DNA of 64,000 nt. Origin: Adiantum capillus-veneris. Lineage: Eukaryota; Streptophyta; Polypodiopsida; Polypodiales; Pteridaceae. Numbering within the stretch: position 1 is the stretch's first letter; each line of letters starts with the position of its first letter. The stretch spans positions 47,178,268 to 47,242,267 of the forward strand of contig CM043944.1 in assembly GCA_014529385.2 (NCBI GenBank), given 5' to 3'. A model generated the notes under the pieces. The model made no database searches, was not told the origin of the DNA, and saw only the letters and a program-made list of their open reading frames with translations. The position numbers and the translations under genes are program-made. Shown here piece after piece: positions 36,238 to 45,990 of this stretch.

Positions 36238-37139
36238 TCATTCATCTTCATTTATAACAAAGTGCTCAAAGACTAGACTCGAAAGTTCATCTTTGGGATT
36301 GCTGATGGGGTTTGCCTTTGTATACTCCAGGGTATTGGGGGTTAGTGCCCATCTGCATAGCCATGGCAACAATGTGCGTGTGAGGTAATCAGGGTCTTGT
36401 TCTTCATCAAGAGGATCAAAGGTGGGTGGACATATACAGTTGTCCCAGACATTGCGCAGATTTTTATATCTGGAGTCATCTACCAGCAATGTCCGAGAGG
36501 AGTCGTATTCTGGAAACTTGTTCCAAACATGGTAAAGGGGCTTGAAAGACACAGGTTCACCTGCAAGGTCTCTTGGAGCTCCAGCAATCTCTTCAAAATA
36601 CGACCACTTTTCACATTGCCAGTTTGAGAAGAGATCCCTAAAGTAATAAGTCCTATGTTCCCATATGTCTGACCAACATGTACTGAGGATATGCTCAATG
36701 TTAGCAGCAGTACAAGTGCTCCAAATCATTGCATCTGCTATTTGCCTCAAATCCCAAACAAATTTCTTAGCATCTCTGCGGTAGTAGATCCACAATTCTC
36801 ATCCACTCTTTTTAGTTTAACTCTGTCGGAAGCTGGACGTGGAGGGTGTTTAAGTTGTCCAGTATTTGGATCACGTTTGGTTACATCTCGTTTCACGAAT
36901 AGTCCATCGAGATCAAGGATGATGAGCTTTTTGATCTTGCAGAAATTCGAAACAAGATATCCCCATCCAGGGAAGTTTAGAAAAATCTCCTCAATTTCGG
37001 GGCAAATTGCTGGTTCCTGGTCTTCCTCTACTTTATCTAGTGTTACATCTGCATCCTACTCTGCATCCTGCTTAGCTGCTATGTCTTCAACCTTCTCATC
37101 TGGTTCTTGAACATCTCCAATCCAGCTAAGTTCTGCCAT
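36238..37139 (-). pseudogene. FCP1/NIF-type HAD phosphatase-like protein
   Basis: From ATG 37139 (MAELSWIGDVQEPDEKVEDI) about 300 codons. Residues about 68-74 read LILDLDG-like (KKLIILDLDGLFVKRD), HAD motif I with the nucleophile and acid Asp pair. FVWDLRQIADAMIWSTCTAA corresponds to HAD motif II (vWS/T), and FPEYDSSRTLLVDDSRYKNL to the conserved K...LLVDDS motif III/IV of NIF/FCP1 phosphatases, followed by the typical C-terminal LPWLCRWA. FCP1/NIF enzymes dephosphorylate Ser/Thr, notably the RNA polymerase II tail. A TAG at 37056-37058 and a 1-bp loss near 36801 inactivate this copy. Its location 3'-to-3' with the transposase gene makes it transposon cargo or an accessory factor. Confidence 0.8.
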
Positions 37140-37517
37140 AGACAAGTATCATGCCTTAAAAACCTCAATCAGACTGACATATTAACCTTTTCAAAATACA
37201 CTTGAAAAGTATACCTTCCAGGCTATTGATTTCCATTTCATTAATTTCATGAACTTCTATGGCAACAGTCCACTTGGCAGGAGATACTGGAGAGAAAAAA
37301 TAAGCTCCACTTGAAGATGCTCATGATGATGTCGGAAAGAAAAATACGAGTACAATAAATAGACAGTCAATGAACAATATGAGTACAATAAATAGACAAT
37401 CATTGAGCAATAAACAACTAGTGAACGAAAAATAAAGCCGTCGTTTCATTATCATCAAAATGAGGGTACAAAGACAAAATTACAAAGAGGCTACAAAGCA
37501 CAAAAGGTTAATAGGGG

Positions 37518-40500
37518 CTATAGAAGTTTCTTGCGGGACTTTGGTTTGGGAGGTTTAAGGTTGGGTGCTTGGAGGTTAGTCTTTTTCCGAGGAGATGAAG
37601 GCTCCTTGGATTTTTTACCTCCTGGAGTAGGCTCTGGAGGCTCGGATGCAACCTTAGCTTTTTTCTTTGGTGTGGCACGCTCTTTAGTGTTGCTCCTCTT
37701 TTTCCTACGCCCCAAAATCTCTGCACAAACCTGTGAAATAAGAAGTTCTAAGTCCTCATCAGACAAGTTCACTGTTGTATCCTTTTCAATTGGCTTCTCA
37801 GATGATTTTTCAGCGTCCTCTACGTCCTTGTTCATTGCAGGTTCTGGCTTCAGAGGCAGCTCGGTCGACTCCTTGGATGCATCACCTTGAGTTCCCACTA
37901 CATTTGCTCTTTTTTTAGCCCTTTTTTCTGCCTTTTGTTGGTCCGGAGTGTCTTCACCTGCTTGTTTCTGGGATGCATTCTTATCCCCGCACCCACCACA
38001 CATGCTATCAATATTGGGCTTGCGTGATGACCCAGCTTGGGAGTGTGCTACATAAAAGACAATGTAATAATACTCAATATTAAGTTCTGTGAACATTCAA
38101 AGAGAAGAATGTTCCACAGAATGTTACCAATTCCATCAACAGGAGATCCAAAGATGCCTTCCATTAGATCTTTCTCTGCAATTACATGGAGAAAAGAAAC
38201 AAAATGGTCAAGAAATGAATCTACAATCAGCTTCATATCATAAGGTATAAAAACATCGATTACCTGTACCAACATGCTCATCCATGTTTGCCTCTCCAGG
38301 TGCCAACAGCTTCAAAGCATCTTTTCAAGGTTCCTCACATCCATGAAATAGACACTGGCCGGCAGACTTACAGGCAGTTACAAAACAAAGTGGGTGATAC
38401 GGATGTTGACACCGGAGCATGTAGACACCGGTAACAACAGTCTGCATGATAGACATCCCACAAGCAACACAATCACCTAACTGCACACAGCTATTGTCCG
38501 ATCCCAAATAAACAGGCGGCCTGACAGGAAGGATAGGCATTCTTGACTTGAACAAATTAATAATCATTTCCACAAATCGAAGATGCCCTGTCGCCACTTC
38601 TACTTCCCATAAGAAAGTGTCATGCTGACCCTGTAAAAAAATAGCACTGCGTACTTTATAAAACAGTATAAGTGTTTGTGCATTACTTTCAAGAGTCTTC
38701 ATCACTTTATGTGGTACCACTTAAGAGTGTTATATAAACACATTTAAGTGGTCTTTTACCATATAAAATGGTCTCTAACCATTTTTTCCTAATTAGAGTT
38801 TAACCACTTTTAAGTAATATCAACTACTACTAGGTGAATCAATCAAGCTTACATACCTGTAACTGTGCTGCCTCTTCACCTAGGTTATCGAGATTGTGCA
38901 CTTCAATATCAAGTCCCATGTCTATAAGAGCCTCCTTTCTGATTTGAATCAAGGTCTCAAGCTTTGCCATTGCTTCCGCGTTTGGTACAAGCCCAGCCTT
39001 ATGCAACTTGAGTTCCTCCATATCCTTGTTCATTCTCTCTACGATCTTGGCGGCACCTCGCATCAAACCAACCTGCTCATCTCTCTTTGTCTTTGATTGA
39101 TCTAAAGCAATTTTTATTACTTCAAGACATTGCTACTTCTCTTTTAACTTTTCAGCAGCATTAGCCTTCATGTTAGAAATAGCTGCTACATCAGCCGTTG
39201 ATGCAGAAAATGTAGTCGAGGAAACATTTGACATTCCAAATGTTCCCATCGAGCCAAAGGCCCGCTTATTTAGAAATTCCTCCTTAGCCTGCCCTGAAAA
39301 TTGATGTCCACCTGAGTACGTCTGCCAGTCAAAGCCTGTGCCAGTACTGTCAGTGTAATTAGGCATATTTTTTGCATTAAATTTCCACTCGCTTCCAAGA
39401 CATGGACCGTTTGTGGACCTCCATTTCTCCAATTTCCTATTTAAAGTTTTCTGTTGGCATAACATTTTGATAACACCTTCAACATACACAGCCCATGCAA
39501 CTAAACCTTCAGAATCTTCAGTGGCCTTGCACTTCTGCCAAGTAAATCCATGTGCAAAATGCACGCCTACCTCGTTGTTTGGGGGAGCTCCCTGATATAC
39601 TTTGTGGTATAGCAGGAGACATTCTTCATACATTTTAGGCCTCAGCCCCTTTAAATGCATCTTCCCCTTTTGGTGGCGCTTGTAAAGACAGACACTAAAC
39701 CACTCCTCATCTGAGAAATCATCATCACATAGGAGCTTCGGATCCTGGCCAACCAAGCATAGCCCATACTCGGTATGAAAATCTTCCTTGGTGAAGCAAA
39801 ATTTTGTTTGAGTGGGTAAGGCCACTCGTGGTACTGTCCACCTCCCTGTAAAAACATATAAGAATGCATGTTAGTATGTAATGAGCCATAATTAAACTTG
39901 TTTTATCAACAATAAGAAGTGGTTGAAATGATTTCTGCATCATTCTCAGTGGTACTGCAAAATTTTTAAGTGGTGGTGTACCACTAAATGGTTCTCAACC
40001 ACTTAAAACTGGTTAGGTAACACTAAAAAGTCCTGCTACACCACTATTTTCTAGTGATACATCTCCTTTTGGAGTTTCTTCACCACTTTAAAGTGGTGCT
40101 CCAGCACATAAAAGTGGACTGAACCACTGTTCAGTTGTGCTACACCGATGTGAATTGTTGTACACAACTTAAAACTGGTGCTACACTCCTAAAAAGTGTT
40201 TCTTCACCAATAGAATGTGGTATCTCCTTGTAAAGCTTCATCACTTAAAAGCACTTAACCACCACTTTTAGCAAAGATGCAGAACTAACGATTATTGCAC
40301 TTTTGTAAAGCATCACTAAAAAGTGGTTCTACAGCACTGAAAGTGGTTGACCATCACGCACCGCCACTTACATGTGATTTGAACCACAAAAAGTGGTGAC
40401 CACCACTTTATTGGTGTTTACCACTTTATACCAAATAACGTTTAGGTTAAGAAGCACCACTTTTCAGTGGTCCTACACACTTTTAAAGTACCGAATAACG

Positions 40501-41427
40501 TTCTAGTTAAGGAGCACCACTTTATAGTGATGTTCACCACTTTATAGTGGTCTTCACCACTATAAACACCACTTAAATGTGATTTGAACCACAAAAAGTG
40601 ATGAGCACCACTTTATTGGTGTTTACCACTAGAAAGTGGTGCTTCTTAACTAGAACGTTATTCGGTACCTTAAAAGTATGTAAAACCACTAAAAAGTGGT
40701 GCTTTTTAACCTGAACGTTATTTGGTTTAAAGTAAACACCACTAGAAAGTGGCGCTTCTTAACTAGAACGTTATTCGGTACCTTAAAAGTATGTAAAACC
40801 ACTGAAAAGTGGTGCACCATCGTGATGCTTCGTTTAAAAGTGATGCTTCACCACAAAATAGTTAGGGTTTTCCACTAGAAAGTGATGCACCCATTGTATC
40901 GCCAGTTTTTACTAGAACCTTACCTCTTTTTAGTGATGCCCAGCACTTTAAAGTGGTCCAGTATCACTTTTAAGAGATGGTTCACCATATCAGTATAACT
41001 ATGTAGTGATGCAACCATGGTTTCTGCCCAACTTTAAAGGGTGCTGCAGGTGCACCACTTCAACACAACCTATCAGTGGTGTTGTACCCATAAAAAGTGG
41101 GGTTCACCCACTTGATATTTACTAGTGGTGTGCACACTACTTTTTCCTAATAAAGAAACACTTTAATTGAATCCATGGGGGAAATACCTGCATCTAACCT
41201 ACTGAACATTTTGCTTCTTAGGTGTACCCTTGGGGGACTCGGAAGTTCTTTTTGTAGCATGCATGTGCAAAAAATTCAGAAATTTTACAAGACATAAAAC
41301 CAATTTTAGAAATGCATGCATGATGCATCTAACCTGTTTTGATAGGCGACTCCTACGTAGAGCTCTTTCCCTTCCTAGGTGTACCCTTGTCAGAGTCTGA
41401 AGGTCCTTTTGTAGCCTGGTTCTTCAT
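37518..41427 (-). pseudogene. Multi-exon gene for a RING-like, lysine-rich protein
   Basis: Well-supported exons (minus strand, GT-AG, in phase) are 39845-38857, 38630-38264, 38175-38128 and 38047-37518. Exon 1 encodes an unrecognised N-terminal domain (CLVGQDPKLLCDDDFSDEEW, then YEECLLLYHKVYQG) and a likely coiled coil (ERMNKDMEELKLHKAGL). The second exon has a RING-like Cys/His set, CVACGMSIMQ, then LRCQHPYHPLCFVTACKSAG, then C and C. The last exon has CGGCGDKN and a basic, nuclear-localisation-like tail (RRKKRSNTKERATPKKKAK, PKPKSRKKLL). TAG at 39133-39135 and TGA at 38325-38327 interrupt it. Possible 5' exons near 41427-41340 (MKNQATKGPSDSDKGTPRKG) and 41280-41190 are tentative. It might be a ubiquitin ligase or a DNA-binding partner of the transposase; both are guesses. 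Confidence 0.62.
39930..41160. repeat. Palindrome cluster in the 5' intron region of the RING-like gene
   Basis: Dozens of CCACTTTTTAGTGG, CCACTAGAAAGTGG and CACCACTTTATAGTGGTG variants. A long imperfect hairpin has arms at about 40430-40535 and 40625-40735 (CGAATAACGTTCTAGTTAAG against CTTAACTAGAACGTTATTCG). The segment CCACTAGAAAGTGG...TTAAAAGTATGTAAAACC is directly repeated at about 40630 and 40740. The cluster mirrors the one in the transposase intron on the other side. Confidence 0.85.
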
Positions 41428-41689
41428 CCTGAAAAAATCACAAATGCCACATAGATACAAGATCAATAGTTAAATGCATTTATGCTTGAACCTGCATGAT
41501 GCATTCGTATAAGCATGCACACACAATTGATAAAATCTGCATTCATGCTTCAAGCTGCATGATGCATTCTTATAAAGCATTCACAAGGGTGATCAATTAG
41601 ATGTGCACAATGCATATACATTCCAGAAATAAATTCTAAACTTACACATGCATCATTAATAGTTACAATCCATGATTATCTTGCCACCC

Positions 41690-41785
41690 AACAGAGGGCA
41701 GACCATATCGCCAGGGGTTGAACCTGGGTCCTTACGCACCCACCCATTCACTTTAACCACTAGGCCAAGCCCCCTTTGGTTATCT
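41690..41785 (-). repeat. tRNA-derived SINE inside the 12.3-kb transposon
   Basis: On the minus strand GGCTTGGCCTAGTGGTTAAA (A box) and CCCAGGTTCAACCCCTGG (B box) have tRNA-like spacing, resembling plant Au-type SINEs. There is no proper acceptor stem, so it is not a tRNA gene. Confidence 0.65.
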
Positions 41786-42359
41786 TGCCACACATTCAGA
41801 GACAAGCATACAACGCTTCTACATCTGCATGAAGCATGTTAAAACATGGATCAATGCTACCTGGAAATGCTACCTAGGAAAACCAGCCACATTCAAATTC
41901 AACCAACATTCGAGATAGAATGCTTCAAGCTACATGATGACACATACCTATTGCTGCTGCAGGGGATTTTTACTGAAGTTGATGACCAGCCCAGCAAAAA
42001 GTACTCCTCCTGAATTTGCTTGATGTTGTTGTGATGTTGCTGCTTGTTGCTTCGGCTAGCAGAGAAATGCAAAGGAGGGAGGAAAGAGGGAATCAAAAAC
42101 CTGAATGGCGCTGGCGAGATAGAGAGAGGGGGGAGGAACGAGCGAGACAGAGTGGGAGGGACAAGACTCGAGAGAATATTTGCATTAAGTGCTTGAACGT
42201 ACCTTGAGGTGATCATTAATGAGTAAACGCTTTCACTTAGTACACGTCAAATTTTAACCCTTTTTTTCCATAAATTTTGAATTTAATCCCACTGTTTCAA
42301 ACGCCTAAACCACCCATTTTCTCAACCCCAAAAACCATATACTATATAGTGGCAAAAGC

Positions 42360-42384
42360 GGTCCACCTATAAATGCTTTCACCC
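42360..42384 (-). repeat. Right terminal inverted repeat of the 12.3-kb transposon
   Basis: Plus strand GGTCCACCTATAAATGC followed by TTTCACCC; inverted it matches 30073-30096. Confidence 0.92.
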
Positions 42385-42388
42385 TCCA

Positions 42389-43381
42389 ATGAGCATTCAA
42401 CAGCCCAATGGCTTGCCTGCTTCCTATTGGCCGAAAGACAAAGGGGTCCAATGAGAGTTTAATTGCATTATTTAATTACCTAAAGCTCTCACAAAAGGGG
42501 GAAAGGGGGACACATGTCACAAGGCTATCACTTATGCTTCTTAAACGCTATTGGCTAAGCTTGGAGAGGTCCAATGGGAAGCCAGCAAGAGGATTTAGCA
42601 AGAGGGGTCGACCGAGAGAGAGAGAGAGAGAGAGGGAGAGAGAGGGCTGATTTTTCAAAGGCATTATCACACACACAATCACACAACCTCATGTATGAAG
42701 CAAGAAGACTCTCTCTCTCTCCTTCTCAAGCTTTAATGGAAAGCTCATCATCTACTCTAAGCCTGTGAGAAGGGAGGCCTACACCAACAACTCTTGGCTT
42801 TGTGATGCAAATCCAACCAAGATCCAAGCTTCAATGCATGCTCATCTCCTCTAACATGCTAATTACTAAGCTATGTTAAGCTTTTATGAGTGATTATGTG
42901 AGGAGATATACTTCTTTCTCGTAAGACTACTCCTTCCTCTCAATCTACTCTCATACCCCACTAGCTCTCACCATTTTCAAAGGCGTGTGAGGTCTTGGGT
43001 CTGAGACCTTGAGGAAATTGATGTTGTGTTTTATAAGTGTTTGCTTAGTGCTTGAAGCTTCCATCTTCATTGCACTATCTAGTTATTAAAGGAACACAAA
43101 GAATTGTATTGTAAAATGTCTCCCTTGATGGGGAAAACCTATAATACAAAACCTTTTGGAGGGGTGACCGGCTCCATGTAAATCCGGTCCTCAATTGTTG
43201 TCAATAGCTTAATTTCTCTCTCTTTTGAAGTATTGTTCATGCCTATCTAACTAGGTGTTATGCTTTTTGTTGCTCTCTCCATCCAAGCACTCTTGCTATG
43301 CTCATTAGGAATCTATTCTAATGAAATGCTCACTATGTTCATGTTATTTTTCCACAAGTTACTAGGCTATTATATGTTATA
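42389..43381 (+). repeat. Gypsy C 5' LTR, right part
   Basis: Continues the LTR after the transposon (AATGAGCATTCAACAGCC) and is the inverted counterpart of copy B 25036-26025. It ends GTTATA one base before the PBS. A (GA)n at about 42612-42646 stands where copy B has no such repeat. Confidence 0.92.
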
Positions 43382-43771
43382 TTGGTATTAGAGCATAAGG
43401 TTTCTCTTGTCTTGCTCAAGAAGGGAGGTTCTCAAGCTAGCTATAAATGGTTGGTATTATTAATTGCAATTGAGTATGTAGAATAGGGATTTTTTAGCCT
43501 TGCGTACGCGTGCCTTTGTGCAGATAACGGGGATCACCGTCGAGAGCTATGTTCTTGATAGTGGAGTTCTTTACGGCTTAACCACTATTGAGCTATTAGA
43601 AGCTTGACAGGAGCCGGTGTTGTTTTGGTGTTGAAAGACCCTCTCTTCTATTCCTTGCAAAATTAATGATATTTGAGCCACGGGTACAGTAGCTTGAGTG
43701 CTTTTCTAAAGGGGTAAAGAGGAGCATCAACTAGGGCTTGAAGTGCCAAAGTACACCTAAAAATTGTTAAA
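43382..43771 (+). other. Gypsy C PBS and leader
   Basis: PBS TGGTATTAGAGC (43383-43394) has one mismatch to the initiator-Met consensus. The following leader is similar to those of copies A and B. Confidence 0.88.
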
Positions 43772-45130
43772 ATGGCTACAATAATTAAGAGAGTGAAATT
43801 AACGTTGATAGCTTTGATTTTGCTAATGAGCAGGCTACTAATGATGCCCCTATGCTTGTTAACTACCTTGTTTTGAGGCTTCAACAAGCCATGGGCAATC
43901 CATCCCTCCAAAGTGAAGTGCAACGGCAGCTTCGTGCTCATGGGATTCTCCAAGCTCCCTTCCATGATGAGAGAGTACCTAGGAAGCCTCCTTGTGATAC
44001 TTCCAAAAGAGGCCTCTCTCTGATTTAGGAAGAAGAAGAGGATCCATACGAAGGGCTCAAAAATTTACTTTTTGATGACGCATCTCCTTCCCAAAGGAGA
44101 ACCCAAGAGCCCCCAGCAAAAGAACGAGAAAGAAGTGAGTCTCCTGCCACCTCAACGGAAATGGCTCCACGAAGATGGCGGTCAAAACGCTCTCCATCAC
44201 CTCCTAAACAGAGAAGACCATCGCACACTTCTCCACACCATAATTCAAAGAGGGATGATAGAAAACAAGAGAAGAAAAAGGCGAGAAATAGGTCACCCTC
44301 TTCTCCATCTTCTTCCTCTTATGAAGAAAGTGATGGTGCAGACAAAGAGGACCACGTCAAGAAAAAGGCGAGAAAGAGGTCACCCTCTTCTCCATCTTCC
44401 TCAAATTCTTCATCTTTTGAAGAAGTGATGGTGCAACTTTTTAACCATAAAAAAGAAGAGGCCATAGGAAATCCTATGCCGCGTCCAAGCTCAAGAAGCT
44501 CAAAGAGGGAGGAAAGAGCATCTCTTTCCTTACCTATGATGGCACCTTTGGTGCTACGGACAAAGTCTTGGATTTCATCCAACAATTCGATGCGGTGTTT
44601 GGAGATCAAGGCTTCATAGAGTCCTCTAAGCTACGCCATGTAGCTATACACTTTCAAAAGTCCGCCAGGCAATGATGGTCTAGCCTACGGTCAAACGGTG
44701 AAGCTCCAGGAACATGGAAATCTTTAAGAGCTTCCATCATCAAGCAGTTTTTGGCCACCGATGCCAAAGACAAAGTACTCACCAAATGGTGAAGCTTGAA
44801 GCTCTCTCCCTAGAATCCATTCACAAATATGTAGACAATTTTTGGGACTTACATCTCAAAGCCACTGTCTTCCAAAAAGATGGATTTTGGAGAGCAAAAA
44901 ATACAATTTTGTGCGGGCTTAAGTGAAGAAATGGCAGAGTATGTTAACTCCCAAAGGCCACGCACCATATCTGCGGTTGTACACCATACCATGGTGGCTT
45001 CTCAAATCAATTTCCAAACAGGGGCTAAGAGAAATACTTAGCCCACGGAAAACAAGGGTTCTAATGAGCCTAAGGGGAAGGACAATGTCCAAAAGTTTCT
45101 TAAGGGCAATTCCAATAACAACAAAGATAA
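43772..45130 (+). pseudogene. Gypsy C gag
   Basis: The ATG at 43772 corresponds to the gag start, but an early indel shifts the frame. Downstream are NYLVLRLQQAMGNPSLQSEV-like sequence, the SR-rich repeats (RSPSSPSSSSYEESDGADKE and KARKRSPSSPSSSNSSS) at about 44270-44420, and the gag core at about 44540-44790. TGA at 44790-44792 lies at the codon where copy A also has TGA. Gag homology continues in other frames to about 45130. Confidence 0.87.
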
Positions 45131-45990
45131 GGAGTAGGGAGTTTACAAAGGCAAAAACAAACTCTCTCCTGAAGAGCTTGAGCGTTATCGCAAGGATAAC
45201 CGTTGTTTCAAATGCGGCGAGCAAGGGCATGTGTACCGTGCTTGCCACCAAAAGAACACCCACCATGAGCCTCCTAGAGCTACCTTGGTCGAAATCAAAG
45301 AAGAGGAAGCTCACCACAAACGTTCTCCTCTATGCCATGCTTGGGGAAAGGTAAGACAACATGATGCTTTTATTCTCTTTGACCCTGGTTCTACTCACAA
45401 TTTCATATCCACAGAGTTGGCCACCAAGCTAGGCATCCAACCTGCAGATGGTCCTTTCAAGGGGCAAGAAGCTTCAATCACTCCTTAATTGGGAAATTGA
45501 GACTCCATGTCCAAAGCTATGTGGACAAAGAGGACTTCTTTATCTCTCCTCTCAAGCATGAGGATGTAATCCTAGGGACACCATGGTTTGATTGCATGGC
45601 TGCCAATGTTAAATTCCTTGAAAGAAAAATCTACTTTAAGTACAGGGAAAAAGATATGTACATAGATGCTAAGGAGTTGGGAAACACCATACGCATTGTA
45701 CATACACAAGCTTTCAATAAGTCAATAAAGAGCTCAATTTCTGTGTACATGATTTTTGTTAAAGATTCTCAAAATGAACCTAATGCTTTAGCAAAAGAAA
45801 ATATAAACAATCACAAGGAATTAGAGTTATCCAATTTTCTCAAGGGATTTCAAGATGTCTTTATTGACGACATCCCTTGTGAACTACCTCCTAAACGAGT
45901 CAATGATGACCATGCAATTGAACTTCTTCCAGGAAGTTCACCACCTAATAAACCTCCTTATAGAGTTTCTCAAGCAACAAGAGGAGATTA
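45131..45990 (+). pseudogene. Gypsy C zinc knuckle and protease
   Basis: CFKCGEQGHVYRAC at 45204-45245 is a CX2CX4HX4C knuckle. The protease follows: HDAFILFDPGSTHNFISTEL (Asp codon at 45381), with Pro where retropepsins normally have Ser or Thr. After a short frame break near 45485 the linker KHEDVILGTPWFDCMAANVK, then MIFVKDSQNEPNALAKENIN and ELPPKRVNDDHAIELLPGSS, runs to 45990. Confidence 0.88.

Larger units (their letters stand above)
30073..42384 (+). mobile_element. 12.3-kb TIR DNA transposon carrying three genes
   Basis: The left end (30073-30096) begins GGGTGAAAGCATGTATAGG and the right end, read inwards on the minus strand (42384-42360), begins GGGTGAAAGCATTTATAGG; the TIRs match over about 24 bp with one mismatch and one indel. 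TCCA flanks both sides (30069-30072 and 42385-42388) and occurs once in the uninterrupted LTR of copy B. Cargo is a transposase-like gene (+), an HAD phosphatase-like gene (-) and a RING-like gene (-), plus three clusters of CCACTTTTTAGTGG-type palindromes. The superfamily is not assigned. A 4-bp duplication with GGGTG ends does not match the usual plant hAT, MULE, CACTA, Harbinger or mariner rules. Confidence 0.9.

Noticed and set aside
44025-44609. Minus-strand frames opposite gypsy C gag
   Set aside because: Shadows of the SR-rich gag coding sequence.
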